This document shows, piece after piece, positions 37,105-46,288 of a stretch of DNA of 64,000 nt. The DNA comes from JAAYKT01 sp964408955 (GTDB lineage: Bacteria; Bacillota; Clostridia; Lutisporales; Lutisporaceae). Numbering within the stretch: position 1 is the stretch's first letter; each line of letters starts with the position of its first letter. The DNA is taken from assembly GCA_964408955.1 (NCBI GenBank), contig CAYPBK010000001.1, positions 1 through 64,000 of the forward strand, read 5' to 3'. Both the position numbers and the translations under genes were made by a program. The notes beneath the pieces were generated by a model. The model searched no databases. It had not been told where the DNA came from and worked only from the letters and a program-made list of their open reading frames with translations.

Positions 37105-37369
37105 TTATAATAACATTCTCCTTGAGAAAGTTCAAAACTTCCTCGCCTATTTCAATTTCAAGAGCTTTTTCAAGCAATTTGTTTTTAACTACCTTTTCAT
37201 AACAGCTTAAGCTAGGGCATATATAACATCCTCTTCCAGAAGATTTACCTTTAAGGTCAACGCTTACAACCCCTTCTGGGCTTCTAACGATTCTGAGTAA
37301 TTCCTTTTTTGGCTTTGACTCTCCGCAACCAAGACATTTTCGCATGGGTATCTTCTTTTTATAAGCCAT
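37097..37369 (-). CDS. ylxR: YlxR/RnpM family RNA-binding protein (DUF448)
   Basis: 90 residues with the family opening MRKCLGCGESKPKKELLRIVR and GRGCYICPSLSCYEK. In Bacillus YlxR (RnpM) binds and modulates RNase P. It lies between nusA and ylxQ. GAGGTG precedes the ATG. Confidence 0.92.
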   Translation of the reverse strand: MAYKKKIPMRKCLGCGESKPKKELLRIVRSPEGVVSVDLKGKSSGRGCYICPSLSCYEKVVKNKLLEKALEIEIGEEVLNFLKENVIISE

Positions 37370-37379
37370 AAAATCACCT

Positions 37380-38420
37380 CTATTCGCTTATAATCTGAGA
37401 TTCACTTTTTATATCAATCTTCCAGCCTGTGAGCTTTGCCGCCAACCGAGCATTTTGTCCTTCTTTACCTATTGCCAGAGAAAGCTGCAAATCACTTACA
37501 ATAGCATTTGCTGTATTTTCTTCTTTATTAATTTTCACATCTATTACCTTTGCCGGGCTTAAAGCGTTAGCGACATATATGGCAGCATCGCTATTCCATT
37601 CTACTATATCTATCTTTTCTCCCTTTAATTCATCAACAATAAGTTGGACCCTTTGCCCTCTTTGACCCACGCAGGCACCAACCGCATCAACATTTTCATC
37701 ATGAGAAAAAACTGCAATTTTTGTTCTTGACCCCGCTTCTCTGGCTATATTCTTTATTTCAACAACGCCATCCTTTATTTCCGGAACCTCCAACTCAAAT
37801 AAACGCTTTACTAAGCCGGGATGTGTTCTGGAAAGCGTAACCTGGGGCCCTTTGGTCGTTTTTCTAACCTCTATCACATAAGTCTTTATTCTGTCTCCGA
37901 CATTATAAAGCTCACCGGGAGTCTGTTCCCCGGGTCCAAGGATAGCTTCAGTTTTGCCTAAGTCAATAAATACATTACTTTTTTCTTTTCTTTGTATCAG
38001 CCCGTTGACAATCTCATCCTCTTTATTTATGAATTCTTCGTAAATAATTGATCTTTCGGCTTCTCTAATTCGTTGTACGACAACTTGTTTTGCAGTTTGC
38101 GCTGCTATTCTTCCAAAATTTTTCGGTGTAACCTTAATATCAACTATATCTCCTATTGAATAATTTTTATTAATGCTTTTTGCTTCAATCTCACTTATTT
38201 CCAACAACTCGTCTGTTACGCTTTCCGCAACAGTTTTTAAAGCAAAGACTTCAACCTCTCCGGTCTCTTTATCAATTGATACTTTAACATTTTGTGCCGT
38301 TCCGTAATTTTTCTTATAGGCAGTGACTAAAGCTGCATCAATTGCTTCTATTAGTACATCCTTTTTTATGCCTTTTTCTTTTGCGATTTGCTCTATGGCC
38401 ATTAAGGATTCGCCATTCAA
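37380..38420 (-). CDS. nusA: Transcription termination/antitermination protein NusA
   Basis: 346 residues: RNA polymerase-binding N-terminal domain (MAIEQIAKEKGIKKDVLIEA), S1 domain (near 135-200), and two KH domains (GACVGQRGQRVQLIVDELKG; LAIGKEGQNARLAAKLTG). It lacks the acidic repeats of enterobacterial NusA, as usual in Firmicutes. The start is TTG 38420 with GGAGG 8 bases upstream; rimP ends 1 base before. Confidence 0.97.
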   Translation of the reverse strand: MNGESLMAIEQIAKEKGIKKDVLIEAIDAALVTAYKKNYGTAQNVKVSIDKETGEVEVFALKTVAESVTDELLEISEIEAKSINKNYSIGDIVDIKVTPKNFGRIAAQTAKQVVVQRIREAERSIIYEEFINKEDEIVNGLIQRKEKSNVFIDLGKTEAILGPGEQTPGELYNVGDRIKTYVIEVRKTTKGPQVTLSRTHPGLVKRLFELEVPEIKDGVVEIKNIAREAGSRTKIAVFSHDENVDAVGACVGQRGQRVQLIVDELKGEKIDIVEWNSDAAIYVANALSPAKVIDVKINKEENTANAIVSDLQLSLAIGKEGQNARLAAKLTGWKIDIKSESQIISE

Positions 38421-38421
38421 C

Positions 38422-38892
38422 TTATTCGCCTCCTTTAAAATTAACTACCGGTTTCATTATTGCTATAGCTGATCTTTCTATATCTAAAATTTCTCCAAGA
38501 TTATTAATTCTTATTTTATTATCATCGTAAGCAATTAATTCGCCTTCTATAATTTTTTTATCAAGAATTGGTTTATAAAGCTTTATTTGAATCTTTTTAT
38601 TCAAATTTCTTTTGAAATCAATTTCCTTTTTTAATGGTCTTTCAACACCGGGAGAAGACACTTCAAAAATATATGAATGAAGAATGGGATCTGCCTCATC
38701 AAGCTCCTTACTTAATTCTTCACTAACCTTTTGACAATCTTCAACAGTAACTCCGCCTTCTTTATCAATAAATAATCGCAAATACCATTCTGAACCTTCC
38801 TTTTTATATTCAGTGTCAATAAAATAAAGATTATATTTTTGCAGGATAGGCTTACTTAAATCATATAAAATATCCTCAACTTTTTTACCCAA
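38422..38892 (-). CDS. rimP: Ribosome maturation factor RimP
   Basis: Aids early 30S assembly. 156 residues (Bacillus length 156). It contains YFIDTEYKKEGSEWYLRLFIDK and EVSSPGVERPL. The start is taken as TTG 38892 (encoding the Met before GKKVEDIL) because GGAGG lies 8 bases upstream; the in-frame TTG at 38907 would put that site inside the gene. It is first of the rimP-nusA-ylxR-ylxQ-infB-rbfA-nrnA-truB-ribF operon. Confidence 0.94.
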   Translation of the reverse strand: MGKKVEDILYDLSKPILQKYNLYFIDTEYKKEGSEWYLRLFIDKEGGVTVEDCQKVSEELSKELDEADPILHSYIFEVSSPGVERPLKKEIDFKRNLNKKIQIKLYKPILDKKIIEGELIAYDDNKIRINNLGEILDIERSAIAIMKPVVNFKGGE

Positions 38893-38935
38893 ATAATTAC
38901 CCTCCAATAAATGTTCATTTACTTAATAAGACGAA

Positions 38936-38956
38936 AGAGTGGGAATTCCCCACTCT
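38936..38956 (-). terminator. Hairpin in the rimP leader, possible polC terminator
   Basis: AGAGTGGG (38936-38943) pairs perfectly with CCCACTCT (38949-38956) around a 5-base loop. In the minus-strand transcript it is followed by UUCGUCUUAUU, a broken U-run. It lies downstream of polC but also downstream of a likely rimP promoter, so it could terminate polC transcripts, attenuate the rimP operon, or both. Confidence 0.55.
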
Positions 38957-38986
38957 AATACGTTATGCTTAATTGTGTCCGAAATG

Positions 38987-39015
38987 ATTATACCATTGTT
39001 TACAGCTCTATGCAA
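38987..39015 (-). promoter_or_regulatory. Putative promoter of the rimP-nusA-infB operon
   Basis: On the minus strand TTGCAT (39015-39010), 17 bases, TATAAT (38992-38987). It lies about 95 bases before rimP and 47 bases downstream of repeat copy 2 in the direction of transcription. Confidence 0.65.
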
Positions 39016-39061
39016 GAATAAATAAGTTTACCATTTAGGTATCTCTCTTTCTCTCTTTCTG

Positions 39062-39290
39062 GGTTACTGTTCACAGGTATTTTTTAGATTATTATATTTG
39101 ATAAAGATTGCATTGTGGAGAGGCTTAGAATCTGTTAGCGAAGTGGAGGATCAGTTGCGTCAACTGTTTGAGCGAAGCGAGTTTTGGCGCAACCCGGAAC
39201 AAGCTTACAGATTATTAGCCTTGGAACTCCTGCAATCGTATCAAATATAATAAGCAATACTATAACTATGGTTACGTCTGAACAGTAACC
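39062..39290 (+). repeat. Dispersed MITE-like element, intact copy 2
   Basis: 229 bp bounded by perfect 12-bp inverted repeats, GGTTACTGTTCA (39062-39073) and TGAACAGTAACC (39279-39290). Inside lies a second perfect 12-bp pair, ATTATATTTGAT (39091-39102) with ATCAAATATAAT (39240-39251). The central hairpin has GTTGCGTCAA/TTGGCGCAAC arms (39154-39163 and 39184-39193). CTTTCT occurs at 39055-39060 and 39290-39295, a possible but imperfectly placed target duplication. It lies between the polC stop and the rimP promoter. One frame is open for over 50 codons but starts without a convincing site. No transposase is encoded, so I infer a non-autonomous element. Confidence 0.8.
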
Positions 39291-39300
39291 TTTCTTGCAA

Positions 39301-42300
39301 TTAAAATAAAGTCAATTGATTTCCCTCAGGCAAACCATTTATACATCCGTGATTTTTCAATATATCTACTACCGTTTTCGTTATTTTAGTTCTTTCTCTC
39401 AAATCTTCAATTGAGAAAAAAGGAGCAATATCTCTTTCCTTCACAATACACATGGCCGCGTTTATTCCCAATCCTTGCAATGACCTTAAAGGAGGCAATA
39501 TGCCACTTTCTGTAATTTTAAAAACATCGGCTGCAGACTTATATAAATCAACAGGTAATAAACAGATATTCCTGCAATACATTTCTATTATAACTTCTAA
39601 AACAGACATTAAATTCTTTTCCTTTGCAGTAACATTATTCCCTTTATTATTTAGTTCATTCCATTTTTTCTTCAAATAGTCCTTACCTTTTATAAACAAA
39701 TCTGTATCAAAATCATCAATCCTAGCGGTAAAATAAGATGCATAAAAAGCTTCCGGGTAATAAATCTTATAATGAGCTATTCTAAATGACATCATTACAT
39801 AAGCAGTGGCGTGTGCTTTTGGAAAAAGATACTTGATTAATTTGCATGAGTTTATATACCAATCAGGTATATCATGCTTTTTCATTTCCAATATAAATTC
39901 TTCCTTTAATCCTTTTCCTTTTCTTACACCTTCCGCAATTTCAAAAGCTAGTTTAGGTTTAAGCCCTTTATAAATTAAAAATAGCATAATATCATCACGT
40001 GTAGATATAACATCCTTTAGGGTTGCTGTATCGTTCCTTATTAGATCCTGAGCATTGTTTAACCATACATCCGTACCATGAGATAAACCTGATATCCTAA
40101 CTAATTCAGCAAAGGTAGAGGGCTTAGTATCCATTAACATTTGTCTTACAAACTTTGTTCCAAACTCCGGAATGCCTAAAGTCCCTGTTTTGCAATCTAT
40201 GTCATCCAGACTAATTCCCAAAGCATCTGTTGAAGTAAATAAACTCATAATTTCTTTATTATCAAATCTTATTTGTTTCGCATTAAAACCGGTAATATCC
40301 TCCAGCATTTTAATAATGGAAGGCACATCATGACCAAGTATGTCCAATTTTAGCAGCCTGCCGCTTATTGAATGGTAATCAAAGTGGGTGGTTATAACAG
40401 ACGAATCCGCATCATCCGCCGGCCTTTGTATGGGAGTAAATTCATAAATCTCATGGTCCTGGGGAACAATCATAACACCGCCAGGATGTTGTCCTGTTGT
40501 CCTTTTTACCCCGGTACAACCAGATACCAGTCTTTTTATTTCTGCAGCATTAATAATTTTCTCTTTTTCTTCATAATACTTTTTAACGAACCCATAAGCT
40601 GATTTATCTTGCACGGTTCCGATAGTACCGGCTCTGAAAACTTGTCCTTTTCCAAAAATCTTTTCAGTAAACTTATGTGCCTCCGGTTGATATTCTCCGG
40701 CAAAATTTAAATCAATATCTGGTTCTTTATTGCCTTCAAATCCCAGGAATACCTCAAAAGGAATATCATGACCGTCTTTTGTTAATGGCTCGCCGCAATC
40801 GGGGCAGATTTTATCAGGGAGATCTGCGCCGGAGCCAAAACTGTTATCGGTATAAAAATGAGACCATTTACAGCTTTTACAAATATAATGTGGCGGCAAG
40901 GGATTCACTTCAGTAATATTGCACATAGTGGCAACTAAGGATGAGCCTACAGAACCTCTGGACCCTACCAAATAACCATCCTCCAAGGATTTCGTGACAA
41001 GCTTATGAGCAATTAAATACATTACTGCGTATCCATTATTAATTATAGAATTGAGCTCCTTATCCAACCTTTCTTTAACAACATCAGGTAAATTTTTTCC
41101 GTAAATATCATGAGCTTTATCATAAGTCATTTCCCATATCTTGTCTTCAGAGCCTTCTATCTTTGGTGGGAAAGTCTCTTCAGGGATGGGAATGACATCT
41201 TCTATTAAATCCGCTATTTTATTTGGATTTGTTATTACCAGCTCAAATGCTTCTTCATCGCTTAAATAATCAAAATCCTTAAGCATTTCATCTGTTGTTT
41301 TAAAATATAAAGGCGCTTGGTTATCTGCATCTTTATAACCTTGCCCGGACATTAATATTCTTCTGAATATTTCATCCTCGGGATCAATGAAATGAACATC
41401 ACCCGTAGCCACAGCAGGCTTTCTCAATTCAGCCGCCAATGCAATAATTCTCTTGTTTATCTTTATTAATTTATTTTTATCAATAGTTCCGTTATCAATC
41501 AAAAATTGATTATTAGCTAAAGGTTGCACTTCAAAAAAATCATACAGTTTTGCTTGATTGATGAGTTTATTTCTATCAATCTCATTTAATAATAGTTTAA
41601 AAATTTCTCCTGACTCACAAGCAGAGCCTATTATTAATCCGTCCTTACACTCTTCCAATAAGCTCCTAAGTATTCTAGGTTTTTTATAGAAATAATCAAT
41701 GTGGGATTTTGAAATTAATTTATACAGATTATATAGCCCTTTTTGATTTTTTACTAAAATTATTACATGATAAGTTTCAGAAAACTTATTATTTGATTTT
41801 CTTACAATGCTATTAATTTTTGATGTATTGGCTATATCTTTCGATTCAAGGATTCTAAACATCTCAATAACTATCCTAGCCGTTGCTTCGCTATCATCTT
41901 GAGCTCTATGATGATTCAGAAGCTTTATATTAAAATAGTCGCATAAGTTATTTAATTTATGTTTCTTGATTGGTAATAAACTTCTTGACATTTGTAATGT
42001 ATCAATAACAACATTTCTTATTTCGTAGCCTAGTTTATTGGCTTTATTTTTTATAAAACCCCAATCAAAAAGCGCGTTATGGGCAATTAAAGGCCTGTCT
42101 CCTATAAAAGATAGAAATTCCGGCAATACTTCTTTTATTGTTCTTTCCTTTGCAACCATCTGGTTGTTTATCCCTGTTAACTTTGTTATTTTATCCGGTA
42201 TGGGTATCTCGGGATTAATAAGAGAATTATATTTTTTGATTATTTGCTTATTTTTAATAACCACTGCCCCAATTTCCGTTATCTTATCATTAACACTGGA

Positions 42301-43536
42301 CAAACCTGTTGTTTCAATATCAAAGACTACAAACTCATCATCAAAATTAAAATCTGATTCACCATAAACTATCGGAATCTCGTCATTAACTAAATATCCT
42401 TCAACACCATAAATCACTTTAATTCCATATCGTTTTGAAGCCTCATAAGCATCTGGAAATGCTTGTACTACTCCATGGTCTGTAATAGCTACAGCTTTGT
42501 GCCCCCATTCTTTAGCCCTTTTAACTAAATCAGTAACAGATGCAATTCCATCTAATGCACTCATATTAGTATGGGCATGAAGCTCTACTCTTTTTTCTTT
42601 CGAAGTATCTATCCTTTTCTTGCATGAAATTTCATTTATTGAATTAGGATATAAAACAGCGCATTTTGAATAAGAATCAAACTGAACATTTCCTTTTACT
42701 CTAACTGAGGTGCCAACTAAAAGCCTTTTACTTATTACTTCTGAAGTTTTTTCTTCTTTAATAAAAAGCTTACATATTACTGAATCAGTATGATCAGTAA
42801 TATAAAAATTGATTGCTTCATTACCGTTATTTAGCAATCTGCTTTCTAAATGAAATACAATTCCTTCTATTGTTACTCGCCCGGATTCGTCATTGATTTC
42901 TTCAATATTAATCATGTTCTTGTCATTTATTAACTTTCCCAGGATTATGCAATCATTATTTTTTCCATTAGCTTCATTCTTTTTTGTGTTATTTTTCAGT
43001 ACATCATATATAATTCTGGATTCTTCATCTAAAAGCTCTTTGTCTTTCTTATCCGCAGAGTTCTTGCACAAATAACACAAACGTAAATCTTTCATACTTA
43101 AATTATAGTGTTTATATAAGGTATCTTCTAATATATTTTCAAATTTTTTCTCTTTTAAATAATCCTCTCCCCCTGGTCTATCCAAGAAAACAGTAATTAA
43201 TCCGTTATTATGCCTAATATCACTATCATTAATAAAAGCAGTTAAGCTGGGACTTTCCAACAGAATGGATTCTACTATTTGACGCCAATTTGTTTTAATT
43301 ATGCCAAATATTTCTTCCGGGCTTTGGGGATTCTCGCAGATTATTCTTACCTTATTTAAATCATATAACTTTTCAAATTTTTCTTCTATTAACGCCTGTT
43401 CTTTTGAATTAAAAAGTTTCTTGGGTTTTACATAAATGTCCCAAGTTTTCTTTTGTGGATTTACTTTCGTCTTTAATACATCAAAAAAATAACGATAATC
43501 TAAAACATTATCTTCATTTGTTACTTCTGTTTGCAT
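39301..43536 (-). CDS. polC: DNA polymerase III alpha subunit, PolC type
   Basis: Main Gram-positive replicative polymerase with built-in 3'-5' exonuclease. 1411 residues, normal for PolC. In order: N-terminal domain, OB fold (about 205-300), PHP domain (VELHAHTNMSALDG near 318) split by the DnaQ-like exonuclease (FVVFDIETTGLSS near 404), zinc-binding cysteines (CKSC ... CPDCG near 880), then the polymerase core (FLGFEGNKEPDIDLNFAGEYQ) and helix-hairpin-helix tail. Repeat copy 2 lies right after its stop. Confidence 0.97.
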   Translation of the reverse strand: MQTEVTNEDNVLDYRYFFDVLKTKVNPQKKTWDIYVKPKKLFNSKEQALIEEKFEKLYDLNKVRIICENPQSPEEIFGIIKTNWRQIVESILLESPSLTAFINDSDIRHNNGLITVFLDRPGGEDYLKEKKFENILEDTLYKHYNLSMKDLRLCYLCKNSADKKDKELLDEESRIIYDVLKNNTKKNEANGKNNDCIILGKLINDKNMINIEEINDESGRVTIEGIVFHLESRLLNNGNEAINFYITDHTDSVICKLFIKEEKTSEVISKRLLVGTSVRVKGNVQFDSYSKCAVLYPNSINEISCKKRIDTSKEKRVELHAHTNMSALDGIASVTDLVKRAKEWGHKAVAITDHGVVQAFPDAYEASKRYGIKVIYGVEGYLVNDEIPIVYGESDFNFDDEFVVFDIETTGLSSVNDKITEIGAVVIKNKQIIKKYNSLINPEIPIPDKITKLTGINNQMVAKERTIKEVLPEFLSFIGDRPLIAHNALFDWGFIKNKANKLGYEIRNVVIDTLQMSRSLLPIKKHKLNNLCDYFNIKLLNHHRAQDDSEATARIVIEMFRILESKDIANTSKINSIVRKSNNKFSETYHVIILVKNQKGLYNLYKLISKSHIDYFYKKPRILRSLLEECKDGLIIGSACESGEIFKLLLNEIDRNKLINQAKLYDFFEVQPLANNQFLIDNGTIDKNKLIKINKRIIALAAELRKPAVATGDVHFIDPEDEIFRRILMSGQGYKDADNQAPLYFKTTDEMLKDFDYLSDEEAFELVITNPNKIADLIEDVIPIPEETFPPKIEGSEDKIWEMTYDKAHDIYGKNLPDVVKERLDKELNSIINNGYAVMYLIAHKLVTKSLEDGYLVGSRGSVGSSLVATMCNITEVNPLPPHYICKSCKWSHFYTDNSFGSGADLPDKICPDCGEPLTKDGHDIPFEVFLGFEGNKEPDIDLNFAGEYQPEAHKFTEKIFGKGQVFRAGTIGTVQDKSAYGFVKKYYEEKEKIINAAEIKRLVSGCTGVKRTTGQHPGGVMIVPQDHEIYEFTPIQRPADDADSSVITTHFDYHSISGRLLKLDILGHDVPSIIKMLEDITGFNAKQIRFDNKEIMSLFTSTDALGISLDDIDCKTGTLGIPEFGTKFVRQMLMDTKPSTFAELVRISGLSHGTDVWLNNAQDLIRNDTATLKDVISTRDDIMLFLIYKGLKPKLAFEIAEGVRKGKGLKEEFILEMKKHDIPDWYINSCKLIKYLFPKAHATAYVMMSFRIAHYKIYYPEAFYASYFTARIDDFDTDLFIKGKDYLKKKWNELNNKGNNVTAKEKNLMSVLEVIIEMYCRNICLLPVDLYKSAADVFKITESGILPPLRSLQGLGINAAMCIVKERDIAPFFSIEDLRERTKITKTVVDILKNHGCINGLPEGNQLTLF

Positions 43537-43568
43537 TTTATCACCATATTTATATATTTGTTATTCAT

Positions 43569-44198
43569 TTAGCGCTTCATAATTTTTAGTATATCCCAGT
43601 ACATTTTCATTCTGGAAGACAGACCTTGAACTACCCCCAGCTTTTCCTCTTTTGTTAAATGCGTTATATCTTGTAAATATACTTCTTTTACTTTATATAT
43701 TTCATCATTAACATGCTTTGATAAGGAAATTTCTAAGCCATATCGCAACATATCCATATCAGGTATGCCCTTAAGGATATATTTCTTAATGGCCCTCTGG
43801 CCTGAAAGCTTCGGGGCAATTTTTTGGGCAAGATCCGTAACAGCTCTCCCATTCTTAAAAATACCTATTACCATATCATAATCATTACTGACAACAGGCA
43901 GTACCAAATCATATATGTGGCTAATTTTCAAGCCAATTAGGTCCGCATCTAATAATAATACTACTTCCGATTTACATATATTCAAACCAGCATTTATTGC
44001 ACCGCTTTTGCCAATATTATCTTTTAGTTCAATAACAGTGGTACCATAATTCCTAGCAATTTCCGCCGTATCATCTGTTGAACCATCGCTTATTACAATT
44101 ATATCTTCTATTAAAGGCATAGTGGCTCTAACTACTCTTAAAACATTACCAATAGTTTTACTTTCATTATAAGCGGGTATGATTGCAGACACAGGCAC
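43569..44198 (-). CDS. Family 2 glycosyltransferase
   Basis: 209 residues with a GT-A fold: VSAIIPAYNESKTIGNVLRVV, the DGSTDDT nucleotide-sugar motif, NIGKSGAINAGL and the DADLIGL metal site (DxD). No membrane helix is evident, so it is probably soluble or peripheral. It resembles dolichyl-phosphate mannose synthase-like and glucosyl-phosphoglycerate synthase-like enzymes, but donor and acceptor cannot be told. GTG 44198 has GGGAGG overlapping the ispG stop, so it is part of the rseP-ispG-polC operon, an unusual place for a glycosyltransferase. Confidence 0.85.
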   Translation of the reverse strand: MPVSAIIPAYNESKTIGNVLRVVRATMPLIEDIIVISDGSTDDTAEIARNYGTTVIELKDNIGKSGAINAGLNICKSEVVLLLDADLIGLKISHIYDLVLPVVSNDYDMVIGIFKNGRAVTDLAQKIAPKLSGQRAIKKYILKGIPDMDMLRYGLEISLSKHVNDEIYKVKEVYLQDITHLTKEEKLGVVQGLSSRMKMYWDILKIMKR

Positions 44199-44213
44199 CT
44201 CGTCTTCCTCCCA

Positions 44214-45269
44214 TTACAATAATCTCATTAATTCCTCCATAAATACATTTGATGCATTTGCTTCCCCTATTTTTTTTATCGGTTTCCCTTTAATAAATAA
44301 TAAAAACTCACCTTTACCTCCGGCAATTCCAATATCCGCATCCCTTGCTTCCCCGGGTCCGTTTACTTCACATCCCATAACTGCTACCTTTATTCTCTTT
44401 TTTGTATTAAGAAAAGTTATTTTTTCTTCAATCTCTTTTGCTATATTGACTAAATCCACATTACACCTGCCGCATGTGGGACAGGACACTAACTCTATAC
44501 CTCTATCTATAAGCTTTAGGCTTTGTAATATTTCTTTAGCAACTATGATTTCTTCTATGGGCTCCCCAGTTAACGATACTCTTATTGTATCACCAATACC
44601 TTGAATTAATAAGCTTCCTATTCCAATCGATGATTTAATTGTGCCGTTTTTTATTGTGCCTGATTCCGTTATCCCTAGATGAAGCGGGTATTCAACCAGT
44701 TCAGACAACTTGCTGTAACATTCGACTGTTTCTAGAATGTCGCTTGATTTTACAGAAATAACTATTTGATCAAACCCTAAAGACTCGAGAGTATTCACAT
44801 TTACCAATGCACTTTCCACCATCGCATCAACACTGCCATTACCATATTTATCAATAATATCTTTGCTTAATGAGCCAGCATTTATACCAATTCTAATGGG
44901 TATTTGATACATCTCTGCTGCAATTACTACTTCCTTTAACTTTGCAATACTACCTATATTTCCAGGGTTTATTCTTATTTTATCAGCACCGTTTTTTATA
45001 GATTCTATAGCTAATCTATAGTCAAAATGTATATCAGCTACCAACGGAATATTTATTCTTTTTTTTATATCTTTAATTGCATATGCGGCATTTAAATTAG
45101 GAACTGCCACCCTTATAATATCACAGCCTGATGCCTCTAAATAAATAATTTGTTTTACCGTGCTTTCTATATCTTCCGTTTTAGTATTGGTCATGGATTG
45201 TATTGCTATCTTTTCGTTACCACCAATAAATATGCTCCCAATTTTTATTTCTTTGGTTTTTTTTCTCAT
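44214..45269 (-). CDS. ispG: 4-hydroxy-3-methylbut-2-en-1-yl diphosphate synthase IspG (GcpE)
   Basis: Iron-sulfur enzyme of the MEP isoprenoid pathway. 351 residues. TIM-barrel start IAIQSMTNTKTED; cluster cysteines in LVSCPTCGRCNVDL and VMGCEVNGPGEA. ATG 45269 is preferred, with TAGGT upstream and a typical RKKTKEIKIG N-terminus; an ATG two codons earlier is possible. It is encoded with dxr of the same pathway and uppS, which uses its product. Confidence 0.95.
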   Translation of the reverse strand: MRKKTKEIKIGSIFIGGNEKIAIQSMTNTKTEDIESTVKQIIYLEASGCDIIRVAVPNLNAAYAIKDIKKRINIPLVADIHFDYRLAIESIKNGADKIRINPGNIGSIAKLKEVVIAAEMYQIPIRIGINAGSLSKDIIDKYGNGSVDAMVESALVNVNTLESLGFDQIVISVKSSDILETVECYSKLSELVEYPLHLGITESGTIKNGTIKSSIGIGSLLIQGIGDTIRVSLTGEPIEEIIVAKEILQSLKLIDRGIELVSCPTCGRCNVDLVNIAKEIEEKITFLNTKKRIKVAVMGCEVNGPGEARDADIGIAGGKGEFLLFIKGKPIKKIGEANASNVFMEELMRLL

Positions 45270-45277
45270 AAACATAC

Positions 45278-46288
45278 CTACTTAAAAATATTTATTATAT
45301 TAAATCTAATCAAATCTTTAAAGGTTATAATTGCCGCAAATATCATCAGCATTACAAAGCCAATAAAATGTATAAAGCCTTCTTTTTCAGCTTCAAGAGG
45401 TTTTTTCCTCACACCTTCAATCAATAGGAAAAGCAATCTGCCTCCATCCAAAGCCGGAATGGGCAGCAAATTAATTATCGCCAAGTTTAAGCTTAAAAAT
45501 GCTGTCAGATTTAAAACATACAATAAACCATATTTAGCCGCTTCATTTATAATTACAAATATACCAATAACTCCGGACACATCTTCAGCAGATTCTTTCC
45601 GTGTGAATAGTTTAAACAAAAACTCAAACATTGAGCCGGTAACAGAAAGTGTTGTTTTGATACCTTGGGTAAATGATAATCCACCTATTCTAAGTGTAGG
45701 TTTAATACCTATAACTGCACCTTCTTCGATATCCTCAGTCAAGGGAATCAATGTGATTTCCTCTAACTGACTCTTTCTTTTAATAGTTATTTTTAACGGT
45801 ATATTATTACTGTTTGATATTTGGTGTTTTACATCATCCCAGCCTTTAATGGTAGTATCATTTATTTTAATTATCTTGTCCCCTTTAATAATTCCTGCCT
45901 TATGGGCTGGTTTGTCTTTTATTACTTCACTAATGACAGGTACTTGAGTAATTATCATTGAGAAAATTAAACATGCAAGAAGGAAATTCATAAAAGGCCC
46001 AAAGAATATTACAGCCATTCTTATCAATATAGGTTTTTGTGTAAAGGATTTGCTATCCTTTGAATCTCCGTCTTCTCCCGTTAATTTGCATAATCCGCCT
46101 AAAGGAAATAGCCTCACGGAATACAAGGTTTCACCTTTTTGTTTACCAAATATTTTGGGTCCCATTCCCAACGCAAACTCTTCAACTCTAATTCCCGATA
46201 GTTTTGCGACAATGAAGTGCCCAAATTCATGAATCAACACTATTACAACAAATACTAAAACTGCTAAAAAAATATTACCCAATAACAC
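45278..46288 (-). CDS. rseP: Site-2 intramembrane zinc protease RseP (RasP)
   Basis: 336 residues. The zinc motif HEFGH is in VIVLIHEFGHFIVAKLSGI in the first helix, a PDZ domain covers about 105-180 (PAHKAGIIKGDKIIKIND), and the second metal motif is LPIPALDGGRLLF. Start GTG 46288 is preferred: GAGGTGG lies just upstream, it overlaps the last base of the dxr stop, and it places HExxH near residue 19 as usual. A longer in-frame start at 46333 inside dxr is unlikely. It cleaves membrane anti-sigma factors and signal peptides in Bacillus. Confidence 0.94.
   Translation of the reverse strand: MLLGNIFLAVLVFVVIVLIHEFGHFIVAKLSGIRVEEFALGMGPKIFGKQKGETLYSVRLFPLGGLCKLTGEDGDSKDSKSFTQKPILIRMAVIFFGPFMNFLLACLIFSMIITQVPVISEVIKDKPAHKAGIIKGDKIIKINDTTIKGWDDVKHQISNSNNIPLKITIKRKSQLEEITLIPLTEDIEEGAVIGIKPTLRIGGLSFTQGIKTTLSVTGSMFEFLFKLFTRKESAEDVSGVIGIFVIINEAAKYGLLYVLNLTAFLSLNLAIINLLPIPALDGGRLLFLLIEGVRKKPLEAEKEGFIHFIGFVMLMIFAAIITFKDLIRFNIINIFK

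Noticed and set aside
39001..39300. Target-site duplication CTTTCT around copy 2
   Set aside because: Not accepted as proven: the left copy is two bases away from the inverted repeat and the flank is a CT-rich run where a six-base match is easy by chance.
40372..40916. Plus-strand frames inside polC, mutS, pnp, ftsK and other long genes
   Set aside because: They lie wholly within strongly supported genes on the other strand, lack ribosome sites and match no family.
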